Positions 38,590 to 48,098 of a DNA stretch of 64,000 nucleotides are shown in pieces. The notes below the pieces were generated by a model that saw only the letters and a program-made list of their open reading frames with translations, was not told the DNA's origin and did no database searches. Position numbers and translations under genes: made by a program. Origin of the DNA: an uncultured Flavobacteriaceae bacterium. Lineage in GTDB: Bacteria > Bacteroidota > Bacteroidia > Flavobacteriales > Flavobacteriaceae. The DNA lies in assembly GCA_947504035.1 (NCBI GenBank), contig CANNGA010000004.1:186001-250000 (forward strand). Direction: 5' to 3'. Position 1 is the first letter of the stretch. Each line of letters begins with the position of its first letter.

Positions 38590-41500
38590 TTATTCGAGTT
38601 TAAAATTTAAAATAGTAGGCTTTTTAAGCGTGCTTTTGGGCTTCGTTGCTGTTGGTGTGCCCTGTGCTGTTTCGGTATTTGGACTATCAGGAGGTGGGGC
38701 TTCATGATCGGATGCTATGATGTAGTCAACACCAATTTGTAAATTGTCATTATCTCCCTCAGCACTGCTATGTGCATCTAAAATAGATGCGTTGTAAATG
38801 TTGTGTTTCGATTTTGGTGCGAGTATAGACCAAGGTGTTGTAGGTGCAATTTCTTCGCTTTCCTTGTATATTTTAACCGTAAAATTGTCCAATCCTTTTT
38901 TAACGATATGTTCTATCTCTAACTGTTTTACAGTTGAGATATAAGGTAGGTTTTCAATATGACTTCTTAGCATTCTAGGAATTATAATAGCGCCAATCCC
39001 TTCTATGGTTGTGCTATCGCTATGGGATAACGGACATAAATAGGCACTTATTTCTGTATTTAGTGCATTGCGGTAATAGCCCCCTTGATCTTCTGCTTCG
39101 AAGGTTGCAAAGCAATTTACAAGCAACCATTCTACTTTAGGGTTTTGTACCGTAATAGTGATAAAAGGGTTGGCCTTACGTTTTATAAATTGGTGTATGC
39201 TATTAAGGGTTTCTGTGCTAAAATAATGGTGGGCATGATGCGTCCATTTGTTAGACATAACCACAAGCCGCACCTGTCCTGCACGAGGTTTAAAAGCACG
39301 GTTTAGATTTGTACATTTTACAGCAATAACATGGTGAAAACGCTCTAAGATTAAATGTTCAAAATCCCAAAGGGTTAAGGCCCTATCTTTATGTTTTAGG
39401 CGTTCACTAACGTTGGTGTAAAAGTGTTCTGAAGAGGCAGGTGTTTTTCCTCCATAGGAGTGCGCAGGCTGTATTATTTTTTTGAGTTCCGCAATCTTAC
39501 GAATCGGTTTATGAATGCTATATGCGGGGACTATTTTTCCTAAAACATTCTCATCGGTACTGGTGCAATGCGCCTGTACAGCATTAAGGTAAATACCGTG
39601 CATTTTAGGGTAGGTATAGGCCTCTTTTTGCGCTACAAAGCGCAATTCATAATTTGTAGCCATACGTTTGGTTTCAAAATAGGGCAATACCAGTTCTATA
39701 ATGCCAGAGGTGCTTAATTGGGCTGTGCCATCGGTAATAATGTTTTTAGAGGGGAGCTGTATCCAACGTCCCATTTTTTTATACTCAATGGTGATATTGT
39801 TGGCATGCGTATTATTTATTGGAGTATCGTTTACGAGGTCAAAAAACAGCGATAGTGTTTGGGTGCGTTCTAATTTAGACAATTTTAAATAGAGGTACCC
39901 AGAGCCATCAAAGTCACTAAACATGGTGTCTTTATAAACCCTACTGTCTTTTACTATGGTTTCTGTACCAAAAGGTGAGATGTGCATGTAACTGCCTTGT
40001 ACACTTTCTGAACTGTTATCGAAGGCATTATTAAAATAAATGGTATCGGTTGCAGCATAGGCTAAGGTGACTTGTTTCACTTTAGGAATAAAAGGCGGGT
40101 TGGGCAATGGTTTTGTGTCTTCGTTTTGAGCATTATAGCGCACTACAGCACTGTAATTTTTATGATATACAGATTTGCCAAAGGCATATTTAGGGGCTTT
40201 AAATTCTAATTTAAAGAAGCCTGAATGTGTATGCACATCATAAGGGATAGGATCTTTCTGGTGGTAATCTCTGGATAGTTTGTATTGGTCTAATGCAGAA
40301 ACAGCTATGGTGGTTGTTTCAGAAAGTACCACGGTCTCATAGCCTTCTGGCGTGACTGCAGGAACGGTATCGAATAAGTTTACTGTAGCGGTTTTAGAGG
40401 GCGTTTTTGGGAACCAAACCCCATGAGACAAGGCTTTAATATCTACTTGAAATGATGTATTTGTAATGCCTTCTTCATAAGCATTGTAATAGGTGTCGAA
40501 TCCGCCATATGCTACTGGCAAGTTATCCCATGCTATAGTTATATTTAAGGCTGTAAGTTCTTTTTTAAACAACTCGCTTTTTCCTACCATTATATAGCTT
40601 CCAAGCGTTGGTGCTGCGCCAAATAGATGGAACGCTTTTGTAAGAGGCATTTTACCTACAGTATTATAGAGGCTTAAGTTTTTAACACCTTTTACGTGTG
40701 CATCTATGGTAACAGAATCTACAGCGACACGTCTAAAAAACGAATACGTGTATACAGGGGCATAGGGGTCTAGTACAATTTTAACCATAGGAAAAGAGGT
40801 CTCTGTATGTTGTGTCGATGCTTCTAGAGGTGGATGGGTGATGTCTAACGTAAACTGTATGGTGAATTGGCAGGCGGCTTCGTTGTAGCGTACACGATAT
40901 TTGGAAAGGGTGACCCAATCTTTTGCTGTAGAGTACGAAATACAGAATGCACGTTCGAAGGTGGTGTTAAAAACACTATCGAGCGGTGTTTCCAAAGTCT
41001 GTGCCATTTCATGAAGTAACTGCCATAGGGTGGCTTTGGCACTTGTTGGTTCTAAATTGAATGTGATGGTAATGTCACGTTCTCCTTCTTCTAAAAAGAG
41101 CACAGGAGATGCTATAATACAACCAATAGTGGCAAGTGTATCTTTTGAAATGGTTGAGGTTATAATATTGTCTTCATTAGCGCCAAAAAGCGCTTGGTTA
41201 GGCACATGAGCTACAGGACTCCCATTTTTAATACGTTCCGTTTTTAGAATAGAGGCTATGGTAGGACGGTGCGTCCCTATTTTAACAAAAGGGCTTGTAT
41301 TGAAATAAAGGGTGTCTAAAGCTTCAATTTTAATAGGAACAACTTCTAAAGGTTTATCGGTTTCAAATTCAATATTTTGTTTGTGTTCAAATAGTTTGCC
41401 TGCATTTAATGGGGTATGGCTTGGTATGAGAATACCTTTAGATTTTGGTGTTAATTCAAAACAAACAACAGTTTGCGTGGGGATGCCTTCACTAGGAGTT

Positions 41501-42213
41501 TGTTGCAATATGTCTTTATAATAAAAGTCTAAATGCTTTTGACCTATGGCATTCATTTGGTCTTGTATGTTATGAAACAAGATGGCAAATGTAATGTACA
41601 TGGCATTGTTGGGCATGTGGTTATCGGCTGCAAATACATTACGCTCTAAGTACTGACTTGTAAAATTCTGGATGTAGAGAATCATTTTTCGAAACGTATG
41701 CGTTACATCGTCTAAGTCTACAGGCGCATCAGGCTTTTCTTTTGGAGGCGCGGCTAGTGTAGGTTGCTGTGCCGTGCTAGAGGCAGTCGTTTTTTGCTGT
41801 GCATTTAAAAGTGCTGTTTTTTTATCTTGTAATACATCGCGAAGCACATTGCCAATTTTATCGGCTAGAAGGTCTGTTTTAAAATACAGCAGTCTATGGT
41901 ACCACTGTTCTATGGTATCATACCAGTCTAGTAGTAGTTTAATGTGGTCTGCTTGCGACGCTTTTTCAAAATGAAGATTTGTAACAGGCGCTTTTATAAT
42001 CCCAATACAAAAGATAACAGGGTCCTGTTCTATGAGTGTCTTCCAGTTTCCATCGATCTTATGGGTGCTATCGAAGAAATTAACATGTTCTACATAGGCG
42101 ACGATGTAGGCCAATATATCCTCAAAGGAGCGCTGGTCTATCTTAAACTCAGGATGAAGTAGATTGCTATTGCTGCGTTGGCGTTGTATGGTGCCTTTTC
42201 GTCTTTCTATCAT
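38590..42213 (-). CDS. Baseplate protein J-like (Afp11-like)
   Basis: A 1207-residue baseplate wedge protein. The C-terminal third holds the gpJ-like pattern: RLKHKDRALTLWDFEHLILE, then HHVIAVKCTNLNRAF, then ITVQNPKVEWLLVNCFATF, as in the gp6/gpJ family. Earlier parts are beta-rich and specific to eCIS homologues. A Pro/Thr-rich tail (PPPDSPNTETAQGTPTATKP) near the C-terminus precedes a short basic end. It follows the gp25-like gene by 22 bases, the same order as afp9-afp11. Confidence 0.9.
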   Translation of the reverse strand: MIERRKGTIQRQRSNSNLLHPEFKIDQRSFEDILAYIVAYVEHVNFFDSTHKIDGNWKTLIEQDPVIFCIGIIKAPVTNLHFEKASQADHIKLLLDWYDTIEQWYHRLLYFKTDLLADKIGNVLRDVLQDKKTALLNAQQKTTASSTAQQPTLAAPPKEKPDAPVDLDDVTHTFRKMILYIQNFTSQYLERNVFAADNHMPNNAMYITFAILFHNIQDQMNAIGQKHLDFYYKDILQQTPSEGIPTQTVVCFELTPKSKGILIPSHTPLNAGKLFEHKQNIEFETDKPLEVVPIKIEALDTLYFNTSPFVKIGTHRPTIASILKTERIKNGSPVAHVPNQALFGANEDNIITSTISKDTLATIGCIIASPVLFLEEGERDITITFNLEPTSAKATLWQLLHEMAQTLETPLDSVFNTTFERAFCISYSTAKDWVTLSKYRVRYNEAACQFTIQFTLDITHPPLEASTQHTETSFPMVKIVLDPYAPVYTYSFFRRVAVDSVTIDAHVKGVKNLSLYNTVGKMPLTKAFHLFGAAPTLGSYIMVGKSELFKKELTALNITIAWDNLPVAYGGFDTYYNAYEEGITNTSFQVDIKALSHGVWFPKTPSKTATVNLFDTVPAVTPEGYETVVLSETTTIAVSALDQYKLSRDYHQKDPIPYDVHTHSGFFKLEFKAPKYAFGKSVYHKNYSAVVRYNAQNEDTKPLPNPPFIPKVKQVTLAYAATDTIYFNNAFDNSSESVQGSYMHISPFGTETIVKDSRVYKDTMFSDFDGSGYLYLKLSKLERTQTLSLFFDLVNDTPINNTHANNITIEYKKMGRWIQLPSKNIITDGTAQLSTSGIIELVLPYFETKRMATNYELRFVAQKEAYTYPKMHGIYLNAVQAHCTSTDENVLGKIVPAYSIHKPIRKIAELKKIIQPAHSYGGKTPASSEHFYTNVSERLKHKDRALTLWDFEHLILERFHHVIAVKCTNLNRAFKPRAGQVRLVVMSNKWTHHAHHYFSTETLNSIHQFIKRKANPFITITVQNPKVEWLLVNCFATFEAEDQGGYYRNALNTEISAYLCPLSHSDSTTIEGIGAIIIPRMLRSHIENLPYISTVKQLEIEHIVKKGLDNFTVKIYKESEEIAPTTPWSILAPKSKHNIYNASILDAHSSAEGDNDNLQIGVDYIIASDHEAPPPDSPNTETAQGTPTATKPKSTLKKPTILNFKLE

Positions 42214-42235
42214 TACGTGTATAGGGGTAAACCTG

Positions 42236-42751
42236 CTATTTTTGTTGTTTATCTTTATGAAGTGCTACCAGTTCGGCTAGCGTTGTCGGTGCTTTTTCAC
42301 GTGCTTTGTAACGCTCAGGAATGTCTGTACCTTCCACTTTATAATACGGAAATACCAAGTTAAATCGGGTATTGGTAGTAGGTATTTTATAGTCTAAATT
42401 AACTTTTATAACACCATCGAGATAGTCTGATTCGTCTAAGTGCACTTTTAAGAGTTTTATTCTAGGTTCAAAGCGCAACACGGCTGTTTTTATCATTTCT
42501 ATAATTTGATGCACACGAGAGTTGGATATGGATTCGAACAGATATGTGTAAATATCACAGCCATATCTAGGATTCATAAGACGTTCTCCTAATTTTGTAC
42601 TTAATAGAATTTCTAAAGATTGTTGGATGTCTTCTTCATTAGAAATCATTTCTACACCTAAAGCACTTTCTTTATGAAAGGTAGGGGGAAAACTCCAACC
42701 TGTTCCTAGAAATAGGTTATGAGATTTGATGTCTTGTTTTTTGTACGTCAT
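42236..42751 (-). CDS. gp25-like baseplate wedge protein (Afp9-like)
   Basis: A 171-residue gp25/GpW-family protein, joining baseplate and sheath. Conserved parts: LGTGWSFPPTF near the start, then EDIQQSLEILLSTKLGERLM, NPRYGCDIYTYLFE, and the family's EPR in VLRFEPRIKL. The last 35 residues, after VEGTDIPERYK, extend beyond the usual gp25 fold and are charged. It starts 2 bases after the spike gene and ends 22 bases before the J-like gene. Confidence 0.93.
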   Translation of the reverse strand: MTYKKQDIKSHNLFLGTGWSFPPTFHKESALGVEMISNEEDIQQSLEILLSTKLGERLMNPRYGCDIYTYLFESISNSRVHQIIEMIKTAVLRFEPRIKLLKVHLDESDYLDGVIKVNLDYKIPTTNTRFNLVFPYYKVEGTDIPERYKAREKAPTTLAELVALHKDKQQK

Positions 42752-42753
42752 AT

Positions 42754-44547
42754 TTAATTAAGATTTACTGATGAACCACTAATATCTGTAGCACCGCTGC
42801 TGCTAATAGTACAACCACTATCGCCATTAATGGTGGCCGAACTAGAGGCTGAAGCCGATATATCTTCACCATTAATAGATACGGCATTGGTTGCTGTAAT
42901 GGTAACCGAATCGCCTTGTATGGTGAGGTCGTTTGCTGCTTTTATGGTCATTGCAGAAGCACTTTCTACAGTAATGCCATCTCCATTTAATTGAATTTGA
43001 TTGCTGTTTTGGTCTGTAATGGTAATGCCTTCATCTTGGTCGCTTATAACGATTGTATTCCCATTAGGTGTTAGTAGGCTCATTATGATATTTTCATCAT
43101 CAAATTGCATTTGCAATTGGCTGCGGGTAACAAGCGCTTTAATGTTATTGTTACTATCGGCAGGAATGGCAGTATCGGCAGGTGGTAATGTACTGCTGTA
43201 TAGACTGCCTAAAATAACAGGGTAGCCAGGATTGCCGTCTACAAACCCTAGAATAACTTCGTCGTTGACTTCGGGATAGAAAAACGCCCCAAAACTATTA
43301 CTGGCATAGAAGGATGCTAGACGTGCCCATACAAATTCTGTGGTATCATTAAGCATTGGGATTTCTACCTGTACTCTATAGGCACCACCGTCTTCATCGT
43401 AAGTGTCTTTTACAATACCTACTTGTACGCCTTTTACATCGATAAGGCTGTCTTTAGTATCGGGTTCAGAGGGGGCATTTTTTACTTTTTGACTGTGCAT
43501 TTCAGGAAGTAGTCCAATTTGTATTTCTGTAAACCAATTGCCACCACTAAAATTTTGATTGACACTAGAAATGTAAGCATCGCCATCAAAAAGTTCGCCT
43601 AAGCCTGTTAGGGTAATAAGTGTATTGGGTTTAGCATCTGCAGATCCAGGAAATTTTATAGAACCGCGGTATTTAGACATGCGTAAGCGTAACAAAATGG
43701 CATCAGACAGTTGCTGTGCTTCGTCTTCGGTTAAAGGCACAGAGGTACTAAATGTATCCTCGGCGTCGGTCACAGCCTCTAAATCTGATTCTTCGGCATC
43801 GCCTTGGTCGTTTACCGTAGGTTCTGTAGCTTCCGAAGTCACCGCATCTTGTTCAGAGGGTGTCCATGCATTTATAGAAAATGACGAAGCTTGATCTACA
43901 GCGTCTAGCTCTAAATCCATTTCTATAATGTCTACACCATAGGTTAATTCTAATACAGGTGTGTCCGAATTGGTTATAGCACTCACCACTAGAGTCCCAT
44001 TATCGGTAACGACTGCCATGCCATTGCGTTGGGCTCTACTTACGATAAAGTCCCAATCGGTCGCATTGTATTGAATGATTTTTTCTTTATTTACCGTTGT
44101 TGCTGTAATGTCATTTTCTACACCAAGATTTTCTGCGATTTGACTTATAGCATCGCTATCTAAACTGTCTGTAAGTACCAGTTGACTTCGTGTTTTTGTG
44201 GCTTCTACCAAGGCATCTTTACAGGTCACTTGAAAGGTAGTGCCAGAATCGTCAACCTTTATGGATTGTTTGGTAACCACACCAGAAAACACTGTTGTAG
44301 TATCTGTAGCGTACCCTAAAGCAATGTCTATGGCATTACCGGTTTGAAAGGTTGTAGCATCTGCAATCTCGAACATTTGTGTGGAAGGATTGCCATCTCT
44401 AACTGTAATCTGCGCTTGTGCTATTTTATCAATTTCTTGCGAAATAGTTATACTCGTAATGCCATAGGTATCTGGAATCGCATCACCTTCTGAGGTGATG
44501 GTAAAGGTAACGAGGTTATTGCCATTTAGTATCGGTGAGTTTGCCAT
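42754..44547 (-). CDS. VgrG-like spike protein (Afp8-like)
   Basis: A 597-residue central spike protein. Residues about 10-350 match the gp27-like phage late control D/VgrG ring. Residues about 370-470 form the gp5-like OB fold, with GVQVGIVKDTYDEDGGAYRV and VNDEVILGFVDGNPGYPVIL. The last 110 residues are a beta-helix of Ser/Thr/Ala repeats (SASSSATINGDSGCTISSSG). An acidic insert (EPTVNDQGDAEESDLEAV) lies near 245. No toxin domain is fused. It follows the LysM protein by 3 bases. Confidence 0.94.
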   Translation of the reverse strand: MANSPILNGNNLVTFTITSEGDAIPDTYGITSITISQEIDKIAQAQITVRDGNPSTQMFEIADATTFQTGNAIDIALGYATDTTTVFSGVVTKQSIKVDDSGTTFQVTCKDALVEATKTRSQLVLTDSLDSDAISQIAENLGVENDITATTVNKEKIIQYNATDWDFIVSRAQRNGMAVVTDNGTLVVSAITNSDTPVLELTYGVDIIEMDLELDAVDQASSFSINAWTPSEQDAVTSEATEPTVNDQGDAEESDLEAVTDAEDTFSTSVPLTEDEAQQLSDAILLRLRMSKYRGSIKFPGSADAKPNTLITLTGLGELFDGDAYISSVNQNFSGGNWFTEIQIGLLPEMHSQKVKNAPSEPDTKDSLIDVKGVQVGIVKDTYDEDGGAYRVQVEIPMLNDTTEFVWARLASFYASNSFGAFFYPEVNDEVILGFVDGNPGYPVILGSLYSSTLPPADTAIPADSNNNIKALVTRSQLQMQFDDENIIMSLLTPNGNTIVISDQDEGITITDQNSNQIQLNGDGITVESASAMTIKAANDLTIQGDSVTITATNAVSINGEDISASASSSATINGDSGCTISSSGATDISGSSVNLN

Positions 44548-44550
44548 AAT

Positions 44551-45231
44551 TTATTTTAAAGGAGGAAGGTATAGTGTGGTGCCAGGGGTGATATCTCTAA
44601 AATTAAGGATGTTATTAAAAGTAGCGACTTCCATATAGTAACTGCTATCGCCATATACTTTATAACAAATAAGAGGAAGCGTATCCCCTTCTTTAACTTC
44701 TATGTAATGGGTGAGGTCTGGCGATTGGTTATCGGCTTCGGCAGCGATATCATCGGCAGATATAGCGCCCTCAAAAGCGGTTGTTAATTTGGCTCTTAGG
44801 GGGGTGCCATCACTTTGAAACAGGGTGTATGAGATATTTAAAGACGTAAGTTTACATTTAAAGACTAGAGTACCCCAGGATAACATTAAATAATTGGGTT
44901 CGTGTATGCTACCGTTATAGGTAAAACAGGTACTTTTAAACGTATCTATTTGGTCAGAAACAGGTGTTATGGTTGAGAGTAGACTACTAATGCTACTAGA
45001 ACTTATAGCGCCAGTGGCATCAAAATAAATATCGAAAGATACTTTTTCTGGCGGGGTACCTTTGTACCACACCGAAGTGCCTGGCGATCCTACAGGTTGA
45101 AACTTATTATACTCTATAGTATGTTCATGTGTATACGATGCAGGATTAATTTGCACGGTACAGGTGTCTCCTGTTTTGCTGGAATACTCGTTATCTGAGT
45201 ACGCTATAATTTCCATGAGTTCTTTAGACAT
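44551..45231 (-). CDS. LysM-containing baseplate/tube adaptor (Afp7-like)
   Basis: A 226-residue CIS tube/baseplate protein. The N-terminal 170 residues follow the Afp7-type beta barrel (INPASYTHEHTIEYNK; WYKGTPPEKVSFDIYFD). The C-terminal 50 residues form a LysM-like domain (EVKEGDTLPLICYKVYGDSS; later NFRDITPGTTLYLPPL), as in gp53-like adaptors where it contacts the spike. It lies between the DUF5908 gene (5 bases) and the spike gene (3 bases). Confidence 0.93.
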   Translation of the reverse strand: MSKELMEIIAYSDNEYSSKTGDTCTVQINPASYTHEHTIEYNKFQPVGSPGTSVWYKGTPPEKVSFDIYFDATGAISSSSISSLLSTITPVSDQIDTFKSTCFTYNGSIHEPNYLMLSWGTLVFKCKLTSLNISYTLFQSDGTPLRAKLTTAFEGAISADDIAAEADNQSPDLTHYIEVKEGDTLPLICYKVYGDSSYYMEVATFNNILNFRDITPGTTLYLPPLK

Positions 45232-45236
45232 ATAAC

Positions 45237-45395
45237 TTAACGTTCTTTAAATTTTTGCAATTGTCTTTTAACTTCTTTTTCGCAAAGGCGTTCTACGGTG
45301 GCCTTTAATGCGTTCATATCTATAGCATCGGGTGCTTTGGTAGCCGATGTTTCTATTTTTACTTTCAAGATCAATTCTCTAATTTCTATAGGCAT
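45237..45395 (-). CDS. DUF5908 small eCIS protein (52 aa)
   Basis: A 52-codon gene starting MPIEIRELILKVKIET and ending VKRQLQKFKER, in the exact gap between the second tube gene (4 bases) and the LysM adaptor gene (5 bases). The opening MPIEIREL is characteristic of DUF5908, a tiny protein always found between tube and adaptor genes in eCIS (Afp6 position). Its short N-terminal strand and C-terminal helix may act in spike or tube assembly; the role is not established. It is easily missed because of its size, but codon pattern, spacing and motif all support it. Confidence 0.9.
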   Translation of the reverse strand: MPIEIRELILKVKIETSATKAPDAIDMNALKATVERLCEKEVKRQLQKFKER

Positions 45396-45399
45396 AATG

Positions 45400-45846
45400 T
45401 TAGATAACTAGTGCGTAATCGTAAGCGAGTTCTAAACTTTCTATGAGAATATCATTGGTCATAGAATTTAAAGGAGAAAACTCCCATTTAACGGGCCACG
45501 CATTGATAAAACTCCAATTTTTAATTGGTAAACTGTCTTCATTAAGAAGGCTAACGATAATGGTTTGTGTCACTATTGTGGTTGCTAGTCCTCCTGCAAT
45601 CATAGCTTCACACCATATAGATAGTGCCGAAATACTAGAGGTGACACCGCGTTTCAATACTAAGTTTTGGTATTTTGTACCAGTAGGGACACGATGTTTG
45701 AAACGGTTTTCACCACCTTCGGCGATCTCTTCAATACCCATTTCCATAGACATACCTGATACTTCTTTAAAAGAAGTATCAAGTAAGCCCAATTCTAGTG
45801 GAAATGTGAGTCTAAAATAAAAACCTGGTAAAGGGTAATCACTCAT
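45400..45846 (-). CDS. Second inner-tube protein (Afp5-like)
   Basis: A 148-residue gp19-family tube protein. Conserved parts: PLPGFYFRLTF at the start, then FKEVSGMSMEMGIEEIAEGG, then NLVLKRGVTSS, and a C-terminal NAWPVKWEFSPLNS. It shares fold and length with the first tube protein, encoded 3 bases upstream, but differs clearly in sequence. In Afp and PVC the second tube gene makes the ring that joins tube and baseplate, and its position next to DUF5908 and LysM genes suggests the same here. Confidence 0.93.
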   Translation of the reverse strand: MSDYPLPGFYFRLTFPLELGLLDTSFKEVSGMSMEMGIEEIAEGGENRFKHRVPTGTKYQNLVLKRGVTSSISALSIWCEAMIAGGLATTIVTQTIIVSLLNEDSLPIKNWSFINAWPVKWEFSPLNSMTNDILIESLELAYDYALVI

Positions 45847-45849
45847 AGG

Positions 45850-46311
45850 TTAACCATTTGCTATTGTAATGCCTTCATGAGCAAGCTCTAAAGTTTCTAC
45901 AGCAACTTCATTTGCATCAGACTTTAAGTCTGTTGCTGTAATTTTAGTAGGCCATGCATTCGATAAAGACCATGTCATTGTTGGTGCACCAGATTCATCA
46001 AGTAGTTTTATAACTACCGTTTCTCTTTTTATGGTATTCATTTTTATTGCATTGTACCATTTCCAAAAATTATTGTCTTTAATAAAAACACCTTTTTTAA
46101 GTGTTACGTTACTAAACTTTGCCAAGCCAGGCATTTTAATAGTACTAAATGTTTTGCTATCGCCGTGTCTGTATTCCACAACTTGTGTTTCGGTATCTAA
46201 ACCAGATATTTCTTGAAAAGAGGCCGTATTATCCTGTGAGCCTAAGCTTACCGAAAAATAAAACTTAGTTAACGGCCATGTAGCACCTTGTGCTGATCCA
46301 TCATCTGCCAT
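45850..46311 (-). CDS. Major inner-tube protein (Afp1-like)
   Basis: A 153-residue gp19/Hcp-like tube subunit, expected to form most of the inner tube. Conserved parts: WPLTKFYFSVSLG near the N-terminus, FQEISGLDTETQVVEYRHGD, VTLKKGVFIKDNNFWKWYN, and NAWPTKITATDLKSDANEVA at the C-terminus. A 104-base gap separates it from the sheath gene, the longest within the operon. It ends in an A/T-rich leader (AAAAATATATAATT) before the ATG. That would allow extra promoter or translation signals for this abundant subunit. Confidence 0.94.
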   Translation of the reverse strand: MADDGSAQGATWPLTKFYFSVSLGSQDNTASFQEISGLDTETQVVEYRHGDSKTFSTIKMPGLAKFSNVTLKKGVFIKDNNFWKWYNAIKMNTIKRETVVIKLLDESGAPTMTWSLSNAWPTKITATDLKSDANEVAVETLELAHEGITIANG

Positions 46312-46415
46312 AATTATATATTTTTAAAGTGTATTAATTAATTTTTAAGTGTTGTTTGCGTTGTCATTTCACAATAAAAACAGGGTTTAAACTGTGCCTA
46401 TCAACGAAAACGGAA

Positions 46416-48077
46416 TTATGCTTTTTGCATTTCTTGTTGGAATGTAATTTCAATGAATTCCGCAGGATGTGATACGGCAACTTTAACCGCTACAATCATA
46501 CGTCCATTAAGGATATCATCTCCAGTCATAGTACTTCCTAAGCCAACAGTTACAGAAAATGCATCTCCAGGTTTGGGGCCTACTAAGCCTCCTTGATTCC
46601 ATAAGCCTAATAGAAAGTTACTAATCATACTTTTTACAGAAACCCATGTATTGGCATCGTTGGGAGTAAAGACATAAGCACTTGCAGCTTCTTTTACAGA
46701 TTGTTCAATATAAATTAGGGTACGTCTTACATTAATGTATCTCCAGTCGTTAGAGTTTCCATCTAAGGTTCTAGCCCCCCATACCAATACGCCTTTTCCT
46801 GGAAAAGAGCGAATAGCACATACCGATTTACCATCTAATGGCATGTTGAGGTCTTCCTGAGCTTTTAAATCGATTTTAATAGCAGGGGAGACAACAGCTT
46901 GCACGCCTACATTAGCAGGAGCAACCCATACGCCTTCATTATTATCTACAGTGGTATAAATACCAGCCATAGCAGCACTAGGAGTCATTAAATTGAGTTG
47001 TTCTAAAAGGTGCTTAAATAGTAATTTGTAAGTACTACTTAAATTTTTAAGTACAGCATCTGCTTTTTCTGGTGTTATACCATCTGCAGCAGGTTTAGGC
47101 GCAAATAATGCTGTGATGTATTTTGAAATAGGATTAGGTACAGAACTTTTTGTTTTAGGATCTATAACGCTAGGAAACTCTGCGTTTAATAAGGTTTTAA
47201 CAGCAGTGTAACTTGAAGAAGCAATATTTTTATAAGAAATGTCTGTTAATTGGTTCACGGTAGTATGCAACCAAGGGTAATATGCAGCCGCATAGCTGTT
47301 AAATTTAGGGAGTGTTGGTTCTACTGCATTTCTAAAACCTTCTACGCTTGTAGTGCCTACTAACGGTTCGCTGTAGCCTCCAGGGATATCGATAAGAGCG
47401 ACTCTAGTGGCCAATTCGCCACAATGATTAATCATTTCACCTTGCAGGGTATAGCACAGTGCATATTTTTTAGCCAGTTCTGTTTCGGTAGGGTCGCTAA
47501 GTTCTACAGCATCTGGTATAAGAATCATGGTAGGCTCTGTTTCTTTTTCTAAAACCGTTAGCGCATCTGTAAATGGCGTTGTGCTTGTTAAACCAGTCAT
47601 GGTATAATCGTAACCTCCAGTAGATACGATGTAACAAGTTCCTCCTCCATTTTCGTAAAAGAAACGTACGGCGCTGTATAATCTATAATTTACAGTGGTG
47701 GTATTAAGACTGTAACCTGTGGCTCCTACATAAAAATCGGCGATTTTAGTTGGCGCTGTACTAGCGGCAGGAGCAGTGGGTTTGCTGCTGTCTGCTGGTT
47801 TCTTTTTAGATGCATCTGCTGCTGCAGGCTTGGCTGCTGGTGTAATTGCATCTACGCTAAATTGAATTTGTGGCGGTGTGCTGCCAAAAATAGCGTTAAA
47901 CTCTGCTAAAGAGGTCACTCTTACGGCTTTGTTTACTAAATCTTTACCATTGTAGCTCGTTTGTCCTGTATATCCGATAAAGGCCGGAATTGCAGTTGGA
48001 ACTGGTACAACGGCATTTCCAAAGGCATCCAATTCTTGGATGTATACCCCTGGTGTTTTCATTGCTGTTACTGACAT
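46416..48077 (-). CDS. Contractile sheath protein (Afp2/3/4-like)
   Basis: A 553-residue sheath subunit. The N-terminus KTPGVYIQELDAFGNAVVPV with AIPAFIGYTG, and the C-terminus GKGVLVWGARTLDGNSNDWR, then YINVRRTLIYIEQSVKEA and SHPAEFIEITFQQEMQK, are the standard tail-sheath signatures. Between them, residues about 80-110 form a linker of almost only Pro, Ala, Lys, Ser and Thr (AAKPAAADASKKKPADSSKP), probably exposed. Only one sheath gene is present, whereas Afp/PVC have three paralogues. It follows an unknown conserved-position gene by 21 bases. Confidence 0.95.
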   Translation of the reverse strand: MSVTAMKTPGVYIQELDAFGNAVVPVPTAIPAFIGYTGQTSYNGKDLVNKAVRVTSLAEFNAIFGSTPPQIQFSVDAITPAAKPAAADASKKKPADSSKPTAPAASTAPTKIADFYVGATGYSLNTTTVNYRLYSAVRFFYENGGGTCYIVSTGGYDYTMTGLTSTTPFTDALTVLEKETEPTMILIPDAVELSDPTETELAKKYALCYTLQGEMINHCGELATRVALIDIPGGYSEPLVGTTSVEGFRNAVEPTLPKFNSYAAAYYPWLHTTVNQLTDISYKNIASSSYTAVKTLLNAEFPSVIDPKTKSSVPNPISKYITALFAPKPAADGITPEKADAVLKNLSSTYKLLFKHLLEQLNLMTPSAAMAGIYTTVDNNEGVWVAPANVGVQAVVSPAIKIDLKAQEDLNMPLDGKSVCAIRSFPGKGVLVWGARTLDGNSNDWRYINVRRTLIYIEQSVKEAASAYVFTPNDANTWVSVKSMISNFLLGLWNQGGLVGPKPGDAFSVTVGLGSTMTGDDILNGRMIVAVKVAVSHPAEFIEITFQQEMQKA

Positions 48078-48098
48078 TCTTCTTAAGTTATTTAAGGG

